Counted from the first letter of the stretch, positions 16,988 to 27,774 are shown. The stretch is DNA of 64,000 bases from an uncultured Clostridia bacterium (GCA_947168855.1 CAMVNO010000005.1:24439-88438); one strand, 5' to 3'. Translations and numbers: made by a program. The notes: generated by a model not told the origin, from the letters alone.

Positions 16988-17835
16988 TACAGGCGGAAAG
17001 CATTCTGTTTCTCGTAACGCTCGGGATGTATTTCGTCACGATGCTCCTTTGTTTCCTGTTCGCCGCGATCAAAAAGCCCGCGCTTTCAAAGCTTGCGATC
17101 CGCGTGCAGATTGCGGCGCTCGTCGTGCATACGGCGGCGATCGTGCTCCGCGGGATCGCCATGGGCAGACTCCCGATGGCGAACCAGTATGAATTCTCCA
17201 CCGCGTTTGCGTGGGCGCTGGCGCTCGTCAGCCTGATCTTTATCCTGAAATTCCGCTTCCCGGTGCTCGGCGCATTCGCCTCCCCCGTCACGCTGCTGCT
17301 TGCGGTCTACGCAGGCGTGCAGAAGCTCAACGAGCTGAAAATCATCGCGGCAGGCGGCGTCGACAGCATCCGGAATCTGATGCCGGCGCTGCGGAGCAGC
17401 TGGCTCGGCATTCACGTGTCGACCGTCATCATCGCGTACGGCGCGTTCGGCGTGTCGTTCGTGCTGTCGATCATCTTCCTCCTGCGCGACAAAATGAAGG
17501 AAAACGGTTTCTGGGATCAGCACATTCCGAAGAAGGAAAAGCTCGATACGATCAGCTACCGCTGCGTTTCGCTCGGCATGATGTTTTTGACCGTCACGAT
17601 CGGCATCGGCGGCGTCTGGGCGGAAAACGCGTGGGGCAGCTACTGGAGCTGGGACCCCAAGGAGACCTGGGCGCTCGTGACCTGGGTGATCTACCTCGTC
17701 TATCTGCACCTGCGCATCCGAAAGGGCTGGAACGGCAAAACCGCCGCGATCTTCGGAACGGTCGGATTTATCTGCGTGCTGTTCACCTACATCGGCGTCA
17801 ACACGCTTTTACCCGGACTGCACAGTTATAAATAA
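16984..17835 (+). CDS. ccsA: Cytochrome c assembly protein CcsA (ResC)
   Basis: A 283-residue heme-handling protein with about eight TM helices. The tryptophan-rich WWD-type signature is AENAWGSYWSWDPKETWAL (about residues 213-231), with flanking histidines such as the one in WLGIHVSTVIIAYGAF as candidate heme ligands. It is the partner of ResB and completes a minimal System II pathway for c-type cytochromes. GGAGGG precedes the ATG, which overlaps resB by four bases. Confidence 0.93.
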   Translation: MIQAESILFLVTLGMYFVTMLLCFLFAAIKKPALSKLAIRVQIAALVVHTAAIVLRGIAMGRLPMANQYEFSTAFAWALALVSLIFILKFRFPVLGAFASPVTLLLAVYAGVQKLNELKIIAAGGVDSIRNLMPALRSSWLGIHVSTVIIAYGAFGVSFVLSIIFLLRDKMKENGFWDQHIPKKEKLDTISYRCVSLGMMFLTVTIGIGGVWAENAWGSYWSWDPKETWALVTWVIYLVYLHLRIRKGWNGKTAAIFGTVGFICVLFTYIGVNTLLPGLHSYK

Positions 17836-17877
17836 CAAATAGTTCGTATATATATGCAAAAATAAGCGGTCGATCTC

Positions 17878-17906
17878 TTGACGATGGCGGTCGCTTTTGC
17901 TATGAT
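17878..17906 (+). promoter_or_regulatory. Promoter upstream of the phosphoribosyltransferase-like gene
   Basis: TTGACG (17878-17883), a 17-bp spacer and TATGAT (17901-17906), followed by AGGAGGAGGG and the ATG at 17940. Confidence 0.7.
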
Positions 17907-17939
17907 ATAAGTTGACTAACAGGAGGAGGGACTTATCGG

Positions 17940-18584
17940 ATGTCGATTCAAATGCGGGAATACCGGAACCCCAACAACAGCAATCTTCCGCTGCGCGTGG
18001 CAAAGGGACATTTTGCAACCAGCCACAGCCATATCAACTATTATGTGGATCTGACCATGACCAAGTACTGCCTGCCCGAGGCGCGCGAAGCGGCGATCCA
18101 TCTGGCAAACCGTTTCAAGTCGACCACGCTCGTCGACACGATCCTCTGTCTGGACGGCACCGAAGTCATCGGCGCGTGCATGGCGAGCGAGCTCACCAAG
18201 CAGAGCTTCACGAGCATCAACGCAAGCCGCGCGATCTGCGTCGTCACGCCCGAACACACGACCGGCAGCCAGCTTCTGTTCCGCGACAACACCGCGCCCA
18301 TGATCCGCGGCAAGAACGTCCTGGTGCTTGCGGCGTCCGTTTCCACGGGCTTTACGGCGCTCGGCGCGATCGAAGCGATCCGCTATTACGGCGGCGAAAC
18401 GGTCGGCATCTGCTCGATCCTTGCCAACATCAAGGAATGCGGCGGATACCCCGTCACCTCGATCTGCGACACCTCCCGGATCTGGGAGGATTACGAGAGC
18501 TTCCCCGCCCATGAATGTCCGCAGTGCAAGGCAGGCGTCAGGCTGGACGCCATGGTCAATACATACGGCTTTTCGAGCTTTTAA
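17940..18584 (+). CDS. Orotate phosphoribosyltransferase-like protein
   Basis: A 214-residue protein of the type I phosphoribosyltransferase fold. The segment GKNVLVLAASVSTGFTALGAIEAIRYYGG occupies the position of the PRPP loop (normally VLVVDDVxTTG), but the two acidic residues are replaced by AA, so classic catalysis is doubtful. The C-terminus has CPQCKAG, a possible zinc knuckle. Related Firmicutes proteins are usually annotated as orotate phosphoribosyltransferase-like, without proven activity. It could be a regulator or bind a nucleotide. A strong terminator follows. Confidence 0.65.
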   Translation: MSIQMREYRNPNNSNLPLRVAKGHFATSHSHINYYVDLTMTKYCLPEAREAAIHLANRFKSTTLVDTILCLDGTEVIGACMASELTKQSFTSINASRAICVVTPEHTTGSQLLFRDNTAPMIRGKNVLVLAASVSTGFTALGAIEAIRYYGGETVGICSILANIKECGGYPVTSICDTSRIWEDYESFPAHECPQCKAGVRLDAMVNTYGFSSF

Positions 18585-18589
18585 GCTTC

Positions 18590-18622
18590 GGTCTGTTGAA
18601 ATCATTTCAACAGACCTTTTTT
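18590..18622 (+). terminator. Intrinsic terminator/attenuator ahead of the superoxide reductase gene
   Basis: GGTCTGTTGAAAT pairs with ATTTCAACAGACC around a single-base centre (so a smaller real loop opens), followed by TTTTTT. Only 30 bp then separate it from the superoxide reductase ATG and no separate promoter fits in that gap, so the next gene probably depends on readthrough. Confidence 0.85.
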
Positions 18623-18652
18623 CAATACAATTACACAAGGAGGAAGAAATCA

Positions 18653-19027
18653 ATGGAAATGAAGTTCTATCGCTGCGAAACCTGCGGACAGATCATCGCG
18701 ATCGTCAAAAAGACCCCCGTGCCCGTCATGTGCTGCGGCAAGCCCATGAAGGAGATCATCCCCGGCACGACCGACGCGTCGCTCGAAAAGCACGTCCCCG
18801 TCGTCGAAGTCAACAACGGCTGCGTCAAGGTGAAGATCGGCGCCGCCGCGCATCCGATGCTTCCCGAACACTACATCGAATGGGTATCTTTACAGACCAA
18901 ATACGGCAATCAGAGAAAGGCGCTGAATCCCGGCGACGCGCCCGAGGTCTGCTTCAGGATCTGCGACGGCGACGAGGTCGAAGCGGTCTATGCCTACTGC
19001 AACCTGCACGGACTCTGGAAAGCGTAA
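18653..19027 (+). CDS. dfx: Superoxide reductase (desulfoferrodoxin)
   Basis: A 124-residue two-domain enzyme that reduces superoxide to hydrogen peroxide in anaerobes. The N-terminal desulforedoxin-type domain has CETC and MCCGKPM, a four-cysteine iron site. The catalytic domain has the His and Cys ligands in [22 protein letters not shown] and CNLHGLW, forming the Fe(His)4(Cys) centre with the usual glutamate loop. Start at 18653 follows AGGAGGAAG. Rubrerythrin lies 28 bp downstream and would remove the peroxide produced. Confidence 0.95.
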   Translation: MEMKFYRCETCGQIIAIVKKTPVPVMCCGKPMKEIIPGTTDASLEKHVPVVEVNNGCVKVKIGAAAHPMLPEHYIEWVSLQTKYGNQRKALNPGDAPEVCFRICDGDEVEAVYAYCNLHGLWKA

Positions 19028-19055
19028 ACGCTTCGGTCGGATGAAAGGAGGACAC

Positions 19056-19592
19056 ATGAACAAGTATACCGGAACCAAAACCGAACAGAACCTGCTCGCC
19101 GCGTTTGCGGGCGAATCGCAGGCGCGCAACAAATACACCTACTTTGCATCGAGAGCGAAGAAGGACGGCTATGAACAGATCGCCGCGCTGTTTCTGAAGA
19201 CCGCGGACAACGAGAAGGAACACGCCAAGATGTGGTTTAAGGAGCTCGGCGGCATCGGCACCACCGCCGAAAACCTGAAAGCCGCCGCCGACGGCGAAAA
19301 CTATGAATGGACGGACATGTACGAGGGCTTTGCAAAAACCGCCGAGGAGGAGGGCTTTTCGGAGCTTGCGGAGAAGTTCCGTCTGGTCGCCGCGATCGAG
19401 AAGCACCACGAGGAGCGCTATCGCGCGCTTTTGAAAAACGTCGAGACCGCCGCGGTCTTCCAAAAGAGTGAGATCAAGGTGTGGGAATGCCGCAACTGCG
19501 GGCACATCGTGATCGGCGAAAAGGCGCCGGAGATCTGCCCCACCTGCGCCCACCCGCAGGCGTATTTCGAAGTAAACTGCGAGAATTATTGA
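19056..19592 (+). CDS. rbr: Rubrerythrin
   Basis: A 178-residue non-heme diiron peroxidase. The four-helix domain carries the ligands in [23 protein letters not shown] and [11 protein letters not shown]; the C-terminal rubredoxin domain has [20 protein letters not shown]. It removes hydrogen peroxide using electrons from NADH via redox partners. It is the last gene before a terminator and works with the superoxide reductase just upstream. ATG at 19056 follows AAAGGAGG. Confidence 0.96.
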   Translation: MNKYTGTKTEQNLLAAFAGESQARNKYTYFASRAKKDGYEQIAALFLKTADNEKEHAKMWFKELGGIGTTAENLKAAADGENYEWTDMYEGFAKTAEEEGFSELAEKFRLVAAIEKHHEERYRALLKNVETAAVFQKSEIKVWECRNCGHIVIGEKAPEICPTCAHPQAYFEVNCENY

Positions 19593-19604
19593 TTGCGGAC
19601 TTGC

Positions 19605-19636
19605 AAAAGCGGAGGAAACATCCTCCGCTTTTTTCT
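19605..19636 (+). terminator. Intrinsic terminator after rubrerythrin
   Basis: AAGCGGAGGA/TCCTCCGCTT stem (19607-19616 and 19621-19630) with an AACA loop and a run of six T. The -35 box of the next gene overlaps its T-run. Confidence 0.92.
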
Positions 19637-19665
19637 TTACAAGCAAAACCGGCGCGTGATAAAAT
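19636..19665 (+). promoter_or_regulatory. Promoter of the macrodomain/SirTM pair, next to its ATG
   Basis: TTTACA (19636-19641), an 18-bp spacer and TAAAAT (19660-19665). The ATG at 19672 is only six bases beyond the -10 box and has no ribosome site, predicting a leaderless message. Confidence 0.65.
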
Positions 19666-19671
19666 ACGGGT

Positions 19672-20433
19672 ATGACACAGGACGAGCGCAGGGTGTGGCT
19701 CATTCGGGCGCTGCTTTCAGAGCAGGGATATCGGAACGGGATCCCGCAAGACGTTTCGGAACAGAAACGGCTGCTGCGGGGATTATTCAACGTGCGCCCG
19801 CCGATGGAGGCGAGCGCGGAATTCCTTGCCGTGCAGGACGCGTATCTTCGGGAAGCGACGCGCGAAAAGGGCGTGACAAGGCTAAGTGATCTCACGCCGG
19901 TGCAGAACGGGTTGTACCTTTGGCGCGGGGATATCACCACGCTCGCCGTCGACGCGATCGTGAACGCCGCAAATTCGGCGCTTTTAGGCTGTTTTTCGCC
20001 GAATCACGGCTGCATCGACAACGCGATCCATACCTATGCGGGCGTGCAGCTTCGCCTTGCATGCCATGAGATCATGCGGACGCAGGGACACGAGGAGCCG
20101 ACAGGCACGGCGAAGATTACGCCCGGGTTCAATCTCCCCGCAAAGCACGTGCTGCATACCGTGGGACCCATCGTGTCCGGCAGGCTCACAGAAAAGCATT
20201 GCGAACAACTTGCTTCGTGCTATGAAAGCTGTCTGAAGCTTGCGGCGGAAAACAGCCTGAAAAGCGTCGCGTTCTGCTGCATCTCGACTGGTGTGTTCGG
20301 CTTTCCGCAACGGGAAGCAGCAGAGATCGCGGTCGAAACGGTCACGGCGTTTCAGAAGGAACACCCGATCGACGTCGTGTTCAACGTGTTCAAGGAAGCC
20401 GACCTGCGGCTTTACAAGGCGCTTTTAGAATAG
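19672..20433 (+). CDS. Zinc-containing macrodomain, protein-ADP-ribose hydrolase
   Basis: A 253-residue macrodomain of the SirTM-associated class, which removes ADP-ribose from proteins. The core begins LWRGDITTLAVDAIVNAANSALLGC and holds the zinc motif GCFSPNHGCIDNAIH (Cys, His, Cys) that distinguishes this class. The ribose/phosphate loop is CISTGVFGFPQREAAEIA. The N-terminal ~75 residues are the helical extension usual for the family. The SirTM sirtuin gene follows by 18 bp, so writer and eraser are paired. The ATG is directly downstream of a -10 box without a Shine-Dalgarno sequence. Confidence 0.92.
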   Translation: MTQDERRVWLIRALLSEQGYRNGIPQDVSEQKRLLRGLFNVRPPMEASAEFLAVQDAYLREATREKGVTRLSDLTPVQNGLYLWRGDITTLAVDAIVNAANSALLGCFSPNHGCIDNAIHTYAGVQLRLACHEIMRTQGHEEPTGTAKITPGFNLPAKHVLHTVGPIVSGRLTEKHCEQLASCYESCLKLAAENSLKSVAFCCISTGVFGFPQREAAEIAVETVTAFQKEHPIDVVFNVFKEADLRLYKALLE

Positions 20434-20451
20434 CCGGAAAGGAGTTTTTGT

Positions 20452-21300
20452 ATGCAGAATACCGAGATCACGCAGGAGCTTGTAAACCGGCTGAAAAACG
20501 CGCTGGAGAGCGCTGACGCGGTCGTGATCGGCGCGGGCGCGGGACTTTCGACCGCCGCGGGGCTCACCTATGCCGGTGATCGCTTCCGACGGTTCTTTTC
20601 CGATTTCATTCAAAAGTATCATTTTCGCGACATGTACACCGCGGGCTTCTATCCGTTCCCGACCAAAGAGGAATTCTGGGCGTACTGGAGCCGGTACATT
20701 TTGATCAACCGCTACGAAACGCCGCCGAAGCCTGTGTATCGGCATCTTCTGAAGCTCGTCGAGGACAAGGATTATTTCGTGATCACCACAAACGTCGACC
20801 ATTGCTTTCAGAAGGCGGGCATCGACAAGGCGCGGCTCTTTTACACGCAGGGCGATTACGGTCTCTGGCAATGCTCCGTGCCGTGCCACCGCCGCACCTA
20901 CGACAACGAGGAGACGGTGCTGAAGATGGTGGAAGAACAGAAGGATATGCGCATCCCCTCCGCGCTCGTGCCGCGCTGCCCGAAATGCGGCGCGCCGATG
21001 GCGATGAACCTGCGCGCGGACGAGACCTTCGTCGAGGACCTCGGCTGGAACGAGGCGGCGTCGCGATACGTGGATTTCGTGCAGGCACGGCTTGATAAAA
21101 AACTGCTTCTCCTGGAGCTCGGCGTGGGCAATAACACGCCCGCGATCATCAAGTATCCGTTCTGGAAGCTCACGGCGCAGAACCCGAATGTGACCTATGT
21201 CTGCGTGAACCTCGGCGAAGCGGAATGCCCGAAAGCAATCGAGGACCGCGCGATCGTCGTCAACGCCGACCTTGCGGACCTGATCGACGCGCTGCAGTAA
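20452..21300 (+). CDS. SirTM-class sirtuin (protein ADP-ribosyltransferase)
   Basis: A 282-residue class M sirtuin. The NAD-binding start is ADAVVIGAGAGLSTAAGLTY, with FVITTNVDHCFQKAGI as the second conserved block. Where deacylating sirtuins have the catalytic HG histidine, this protein has YTQGDYGLWQC, the substitution expected in SirTM enzymes that ADP-ribosylate rather than deacetylate. CPKCGAP is part of the zinc-ribbon region, paired with cysteines in WQCSVPCH. In Staphylococcus and Streptococcus the operon also has GcvH-L and a lipoate ligase; neither is present here, so the target is unknown. AAAGGAG precedes the ATG. Confidence 0.9.
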   Translation: MQNTEITQELVNRLKNALESADAVVIGAGAGLSTAAGLTYAGDRFRRFFSDFIQKYHFRDMYTAGFYPFPTKEEFWAYWSRYILINRYETPPKPVYRHLLKLVEDKDYFVITTNVDHCFQKAGIDKARLFYTQGDYGLWQCSVPCHRRTYDNEETVLKMVEEQKDMRIPSALVPRCPKCGAPMAMNLRADETFVEDLGWNEAASRYVDFVQARLDKKLLLLELGVGNNTPAIIKYPFWKLTAQNPNVTYVCVNLGEAECPKAIEDRAIVVNADLADLIDALQ

Positions 21301-21308
21301 GGCAATAC

Positions 21309-21337
21309 AAAAGAGCTGCGATTTCGCAGCTCTTTTT
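21309..21337. terminator. Bidirectional terminator between sirTM and the anti-sigma-like gene
   Basis: AAAGAGCTGCGA (21310-21321) pairs with TCGCAGCTCTTT (21324-21335) around TT, with a T-run on the plus side and A-run at the other. It sits between convergent genes. Confidence 0.88.
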
Positions 21338-21346
21338 CGTTTTGGT

Positions 21347-23881
21347 TCAGTCAGCGTAGAAGATGTTGTCGAAGTACGTATCCTGCGTTGCGCCGTCGAT
21401 CAGATAGCCGTACAGCTCCGGATCAAGGGGGTCTGCTCTTTCCACCGTGAGCAGCGCGGTCGTTCCATCCTCCGTCCTGATCTCCGCAAGCGTCCCGGAT
21501 TCATGCCAGCGCGTCATGTAGATGTACGTGCCCGCAGGGATCACTGCGTCCTCGCCGTCGATCGTGCAGGGCAGATCGCGCACGAGGTGCAGCAGCTTGC
21601 CGCCTTCAATGAGACGCACGCGATCGGATGCGGTTTGGATGTCATCCGGGATCACGTCGCAGTCAAACCATTCGGAATCCGGCGTCAGTTCCTCGCCGTG
21701 ATAAATCCGCCCGCCGATTCTGGTTCCCAGAATATCGGTCTGCGTCGCAGAGCCGCGCACGGTATCGCCGTCGACGCTGCAATACGCGTAGATGACCGGA
21801 CCGCGGACGAACCGCCCGTTTTCCATATGCAGCTCCGCCGTCTCGTAATCCTCCGAACCGGTATTGTAGACCGCGAGCAGATTCAGCCGCGTCGAGTCGG
21901 GATCGAGATCGAGCAGGATCGCCTGCTCCAATCCGGCGCCGAAGCTGACCTCGACCGACGCTTTTCCGACGGAGATCGTCAGATACTGTCCGTTTATTTT
22001 GTAGGCGATCTCATCCTCCGTCCCGTCGCCGTCGAAATCGCAGACGAACAGGACGCCTTCCGCCGGCGCTTCGCGGTATCCGTTTTTCTCATCGTAGTCC
22101 CAGAACCGGAACGTGGACGGAACTGCGCTCGATGCCTGCATCGGCGGTTCTTCGGTGGGTTCGCGCGCTTCGGAAGCTTCTTTGACCCGCAGGCAAACCG
22201 CGATCTCGTTGCCTATGCTGTATTTCTCTGCGCGGTACGAAACGATCGCGCTCAAATAGTACGTGCCGGGTGAAAGCTTTTTGAGAAGGTCCGTCGCAAC
22301 ATAGCCGTTCCCTTCTTCCCACGGGATCCTGTTGCCGGCGACGTCTATGATGCGCTCGTATGCGGCGTCAGAAACCGTAATCTCATCCAACTGCCAGCCG
22401 TCCGCCGTCAGGACAGCGAAGGGCGTGCCCACATTATATTCCGTGACGGGGATTTGGCTTCGGACCTTCTCGTCCTCGAGCTGGACGCCCACGCCGTCCG
22501 CTTCCAATTCCGGCTTCGATTCCCACACGAAGCCCTCGTACGGATAGACGGGCACGCTGTTTACGAGGTAATAATACGATACGTCGCTTTGCGGCGCTTC
22601 CCGGTTCGGTTCTTCCGACGGCTTCGGCGCAGGCGTCGGCAGCGCGTTGAACGCTGCGTCGCCCGTGCGGTCAAGCTGCATCGCGGCAAGATCGGCTTCA
22701 TAGAGCCGGTTTCCGTCCCGGTCGAATACGAACTGGTCTTCGGGAAGCAGCGCGCCGCTGTTGTCCCGGAATTCACATCCGTCCACCGTGAGACAGCCTT
22801 CCGGCGTGTTGTAGATCCCGTATTCGCTGACCGTGTTGTTATGTACGCTCGTTCCGAGCAGGAAGATCCGTTCGGATGCGGGCTCCTCCCAATCGTTGTA
22901 CAGCTTGAACACGGTTTCCGTTTTGCTGCCGTAAACGTCGCAGTTTGAGATCGTCAGATCGGCGCAGTCGAAGATATAGAAGATGCTGAACGCCTCGTCG
23001 CGGTAGCCGCAGTCGCGCACGGTGCATTCCGTCACGCGCGTGTTACGGCACCTGACCAGCGAAAGACCGCCGCTGCTGCATTCATGGATGTCCGATCCGT
23101 TCACAACGAGATTGTCGCAGTCGGTCGCGCTGACGCCCCATGTTCCGCAGCCGTACAGCGAGCAGTTTTCGACCCGCAGATTCGCGCACTCGACCGCGCG
23201 AATGACCTCGCCTTCACACGGATCCGCCATAACGGTATGCCCCGCCGTAAAGCCGGAAAGCTCCAGTCCGGTACAGCTTTGCACGGAAAGAACGGCTGCG
23301 GTGCGGGGGACCGTGACGATCTGTGCATTCCGCGATCCGACGATGCGGACGTTTTCGAGATTCCGGATCTCGAGCTCAAAGCTGTTCTCTTCCTTTTCGC
23401 GGAGCCAGTTGTTCGACCGGTCGGTCCACGTATAGTATCCGACCTGATCCGTGCCGTAATCCGCCGCCGTCGTCAGATCGTACGTACCGTCCGCAAGGAC
23501 GATCTCCGTGTCCGGCGCGAGCGCCGCAAGGAATTCATCCACCGTAGACACGTGCACGGTCCGCGCCGTGCTGACGCGCGAAGTCTCCGTGTCCGTCTGC
23601 AGCGCAGGAGCGACCTTCTCCGCACGCGGACGGAATGCGATCACTGCGCCGATCGCGACCGTGCAGATCGCGAAAATGGCGGCGACAGCAACGATGTCGA
23701 AGACCCTGCGTCCGGATCCGCGTTTGCGCTGCGTTCCGTTTTCAACCGTCCATTGACGGACGACCGTCTTTTCCTGCCGTTTGTTCCGGCAGACGCGGTC
23801 CAGCGTCCGTTCCGTCGCTTCATCGAACGACGCGGGCATTTCGGGGATCGCGTCGGAAATATGCACTCGATTCTTTTCCAT
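21347..23881 (-). CDS. Anti-sigma-like membrane protein with a beta-helix domain
   Basis: An 844-residue protein whose stop-start junction with the ECF sigma gene has no gap. The cytoplasmic N-terminus (PASFDEATERTLDRVCRNK) resembles anti-sigma proteins paired with Firmicutes ECF30-type sigmas. One TM helix spans about 61-83. Outside lies a parallel beta-helix region (about 110-390) of NosD/pectate-lyase-like repeats such as NLRVENCSLYGCGTWGVSATDCDNLVVNGSDI. A Pro/Glu-rich linker follows, then beta-rich modules and a calcium-type loop DFDGDGTEDE near residue 620. The design suggests an extracellular sensor that frees the sigma factor on a cell-surface cue; ligand unknown. Confidence 0.8.
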   Translation of the reverse strand: MEKNRVHISDAIPEMPASFDEATERTLDRVCRNKRQEKTVVRQWTVENGTQRKRGSGRRVFDIVAVAAIFAICTVAIGAVIAFRPRAEKVAPALQTDTETSRVSTARTVHVSTVDEFLAALAPDTEIVLADGTYDLTTAADYGTDQVGYYTWTDRSNNWLREKEENSFELEIRNLENVRIVGSRNAQIVTVPRTAAVLSVQSCTGLELSGFTAGHTVMADPCEGEVIRAVECANLRVENCSLYGCGTWGVSATDCDNLVVNGSDIHECSSGGLSLVRCRNTRVTECTVRDCGYRDEAFSIFYIFDCADLTISNCDVYGSKTETVFKLYNDWEEPASERIFLLGTSVHNNTVSEYGIYNTPEGCLTVDGCEFRDNSGALLPEDQFVFDRDGNRLYEADLAAMQLDRTGDAAFNALPTPAPKPSEEPNREAPQSDVSYYYLVNSVPVYPYEGFVWESKPELEADGVGVQLEDEKVRSQIPVTEYNVGTPFAVLTADGWQLDEITVSDAAYERIIDVAGNRIPWEEGNGYVATDLLKKLSPGTYYLSAIVSYRAEKYSIGNEIAVCLRVKEASEAREPTEEPPMQASSAVPSTFRFWDYDEKNGYREAPAEGVLFVCDFDGDGTEDEIAYKINGQYLTISVGKASVEVSFGAGLEQAILLDLDPDSTRLNLLAVYNTGSEDYETAELHMENGRFVRGPVIYAYCSVDGDTVRGSATQTDILGTRIGGRIYHGEELTPDSEWFDCDVIPDDIQTASDRVRLIEGGKLLHLVRDLPCTIDGEDAVIPAGTYIYMTRWHESGTLAEIRTEDGTTALLTVERADPLDPELYGYLIDGATQDTYFDNIFYAD

Positions 23882-24358
23882 TCAGTTTACCTCCAGATAT
23901 GAGCGAAGCGTTTCCTTTGCGCGGGAGATCCGCGACTTGACCGTGCCGACGGGCGTATCGAGAATTGCTGCGATCTCTTCCATCGAATAGCCGTTCTCCT
24001 GAAGATACAGCGCGTTTCGCCTGTCCTCCGGAAGCCGCATCAGCGCGGCGTGAAGATCAAGCGTCTGCTCCGTATCCGGGAACAGCTGCGGCTGTTCGGG
24101 AAGCTCGTCTGTCTCAAAGACCTTGCGGCGCTCGCGCAGGACGTTATATGCCTCGTTCCGCAGGATCTGCAGAAACCATGCGCGGAAGCTGCTCCGCTTT
24201 TTCAATTTGTCGCGATGCTCATAGGCTTTCACGATCGCCTCGCTCATCGCGTCCTCGCAGTCGTACGTGTTTTTCAGGATCAGATACGCCACGCCGAACG
24301 CGGTTTTTTTGACGTTTCCGATCTCCTCGACGAACACGTCATCTCGGATCAATGCCAT
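23882..24358 (-). CDS. ECF RNA polymerase sigma factor
   Basis: A 158-residue ECF sigma factor. Region 2 is visible in FGVAYLILKNTYDCEDAMSEAIVKAYEH and RAWFLQILRNEAYNVLRERRK; region 4 in MRLPEDRRNALYLQENGYSMEEIAAILDTPVGTVKSRISRAKETL, with the helix-turn-helix. It is followed directly by its putative anti-sigma partner. The ATG at 24358 has GGAG 10 nt upstream; a TTG at 24373 is an alternative. The promoter 47 bp upstream has ECF30-like boxes, consistent with autoregulation. Confidence 0.9.
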   Translation of the reverse strand: MALIRDDVFVEEIGNVKKTAFGVAYLILKNTYDCEDAMSEAIVKAYEHRDKLKKRSSFRAWFLQILRNEAYNVLRERRKVFETDELPEQPQLFPDTEQTLDLHAALMRLPEDRRNALYLQENGYSMEEIAAILDTPVGTVKSRISRAKETLRSYLEVN

Positions 24359-24404
24359 CGGTTTTTTCTCCAAATTCTCTTCTCTGAATGATCATTCTGT
24401 AAGG

Positions 24405-24432
24405 TAGACGCAATACACAGGAAAAAAGTTCC
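24405..24432 (-). promoter_or_regulatory. ECF-type promoter of the sigma/anti-sigma operon
   Basis: On the minus strand: GGAAC followed by TTTTTT (24432-24422), 17 bp counted from GGAAC, then CGTCTA (24410-24405). This resembles the AAC-rich -35 and CGTC -10 boxes used by SigV/ECF30-like factors and differs from every other promoter in the window, so it is probably read by the sigma factor it controls. Confidence 0.7.
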
Positions 24433-24480
24433 ACGCATAATAAAAAATAGTTTCGGTTCAACTTGCTTTCGGTATAAGAA

Positions 24481-24702
24481 CACCTCATCCATCACCTTCG
24501 GTGACACCTTCTCCTCAAGGAGAAGGCTTTGAAAAGCAGACTGATGAGGTGTTGTCATAAGATTCTCCGAAGGAGAATCCTCATGAACCTTCCCGCAGGG
24601 AAGATATCGCCGCCCAAAGGGCGATATCACCCGCCGCAGGCGGATATCACTTGCCGCAGCGCGGCAAATATCACTCATAAAGGCGGTCGCATGACCGCCT
24701 TT
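24481..24702. repeat. Hairpin array downstream of secA
   Basis: This gene-free stretch is a chain of short palindromes. CACCTCATC (24481) pairs with GATGAGGTG (24543) around CACCTTCGGTG and CCTTCTCC/GGAGAAGG. Then come GATTCTCC/GGAGAATC (24561-24579), CTTCCC/GGGAAG, ATATCGCC/GGGCGATAT, CCGCC/GGCGG and TTGCCG/CGGCAA, the last ones joined by the spacer GATATCAC. The final hairpin, AAAGGCGGTC/GACCGCCTTT at 24679-24702, lies 3 bp from the secA stop and may act as its terminator. No coding capacity is evident. Confidence 0.75.
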
Positions 24703-24705
24703 ATG

Positions 24706-27450
<2,745 letters not shown>

Positions 27451-27478
27451 AAGAATCTCCTTGAACGATATCTTTTAC

Positions 27479-27507
27479 AGTATAACACAAATTCGCCCCG
27501 CTTGCAA
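27479..27507 (-). promoter_or_regulatory. Promoter of secA
   Basis: On the minus strand: TTGCAA (27507-27502), a 17-bp spacer and TATACT (27484-27479), 29 bp before the ATG. Confidence 0.75.
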
Positions 27508-27592
27508 AGGGGGCGATTGTGAACGCTGTGCAACGATTTTGCGGATTTTGTGCCGAAGCGATCGAAAGCGCGTCATGCCCTCCGCCAGGCAA

Positions 27593-27774
27593 AGAACGGC
27601 GACGCCGTTCGGCGCGAAAGCCCGAAAAGCAAATATCACACAGATCCGTACAATCCGGCGACATGCGCGGCGGATTTTACTCCTTGCGCCCCGCGCCGCC
27701 CGGCGGATCACCGATCCGCAGGCGCGGGGTGAGACAGCACACCGAAAAACCTGTTTTTCGGCGATTGTCAGATC
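27593..27774. repeat. Interspersed repeat, copy A
   Basis: Most of the 317-bp gap upstream of secA. It shares, in the same order, three blocks with 28452-28628: AGAACGGCG(A/T)CGCCGTTCGGC, a CCGGCGACATGCGCGGCGG block followed by ATTTTAC and CCTTGCGCC, and a terminal CCGAAAA-ACCTGT-TTTCGGCGA hairpin. Sequence between the blocks has diverged. Both copies are non-coding and bracket the small gene pair. Confidence 0.75.

Noticed and set aside
21347..23881. Pectate lyase or other secreted enzyme
   Set aside because: The N-terminus is cytoplasmic and anti-sigma-like, it abuts an ECF sigma gene, and no catalytic residues were recognised in the beta-helix.
24481..24702. Possible CRISPR array
   Set aside because: Spacers are too short, the stems vary and the conserved part is only eight bases; there are no cas genes.
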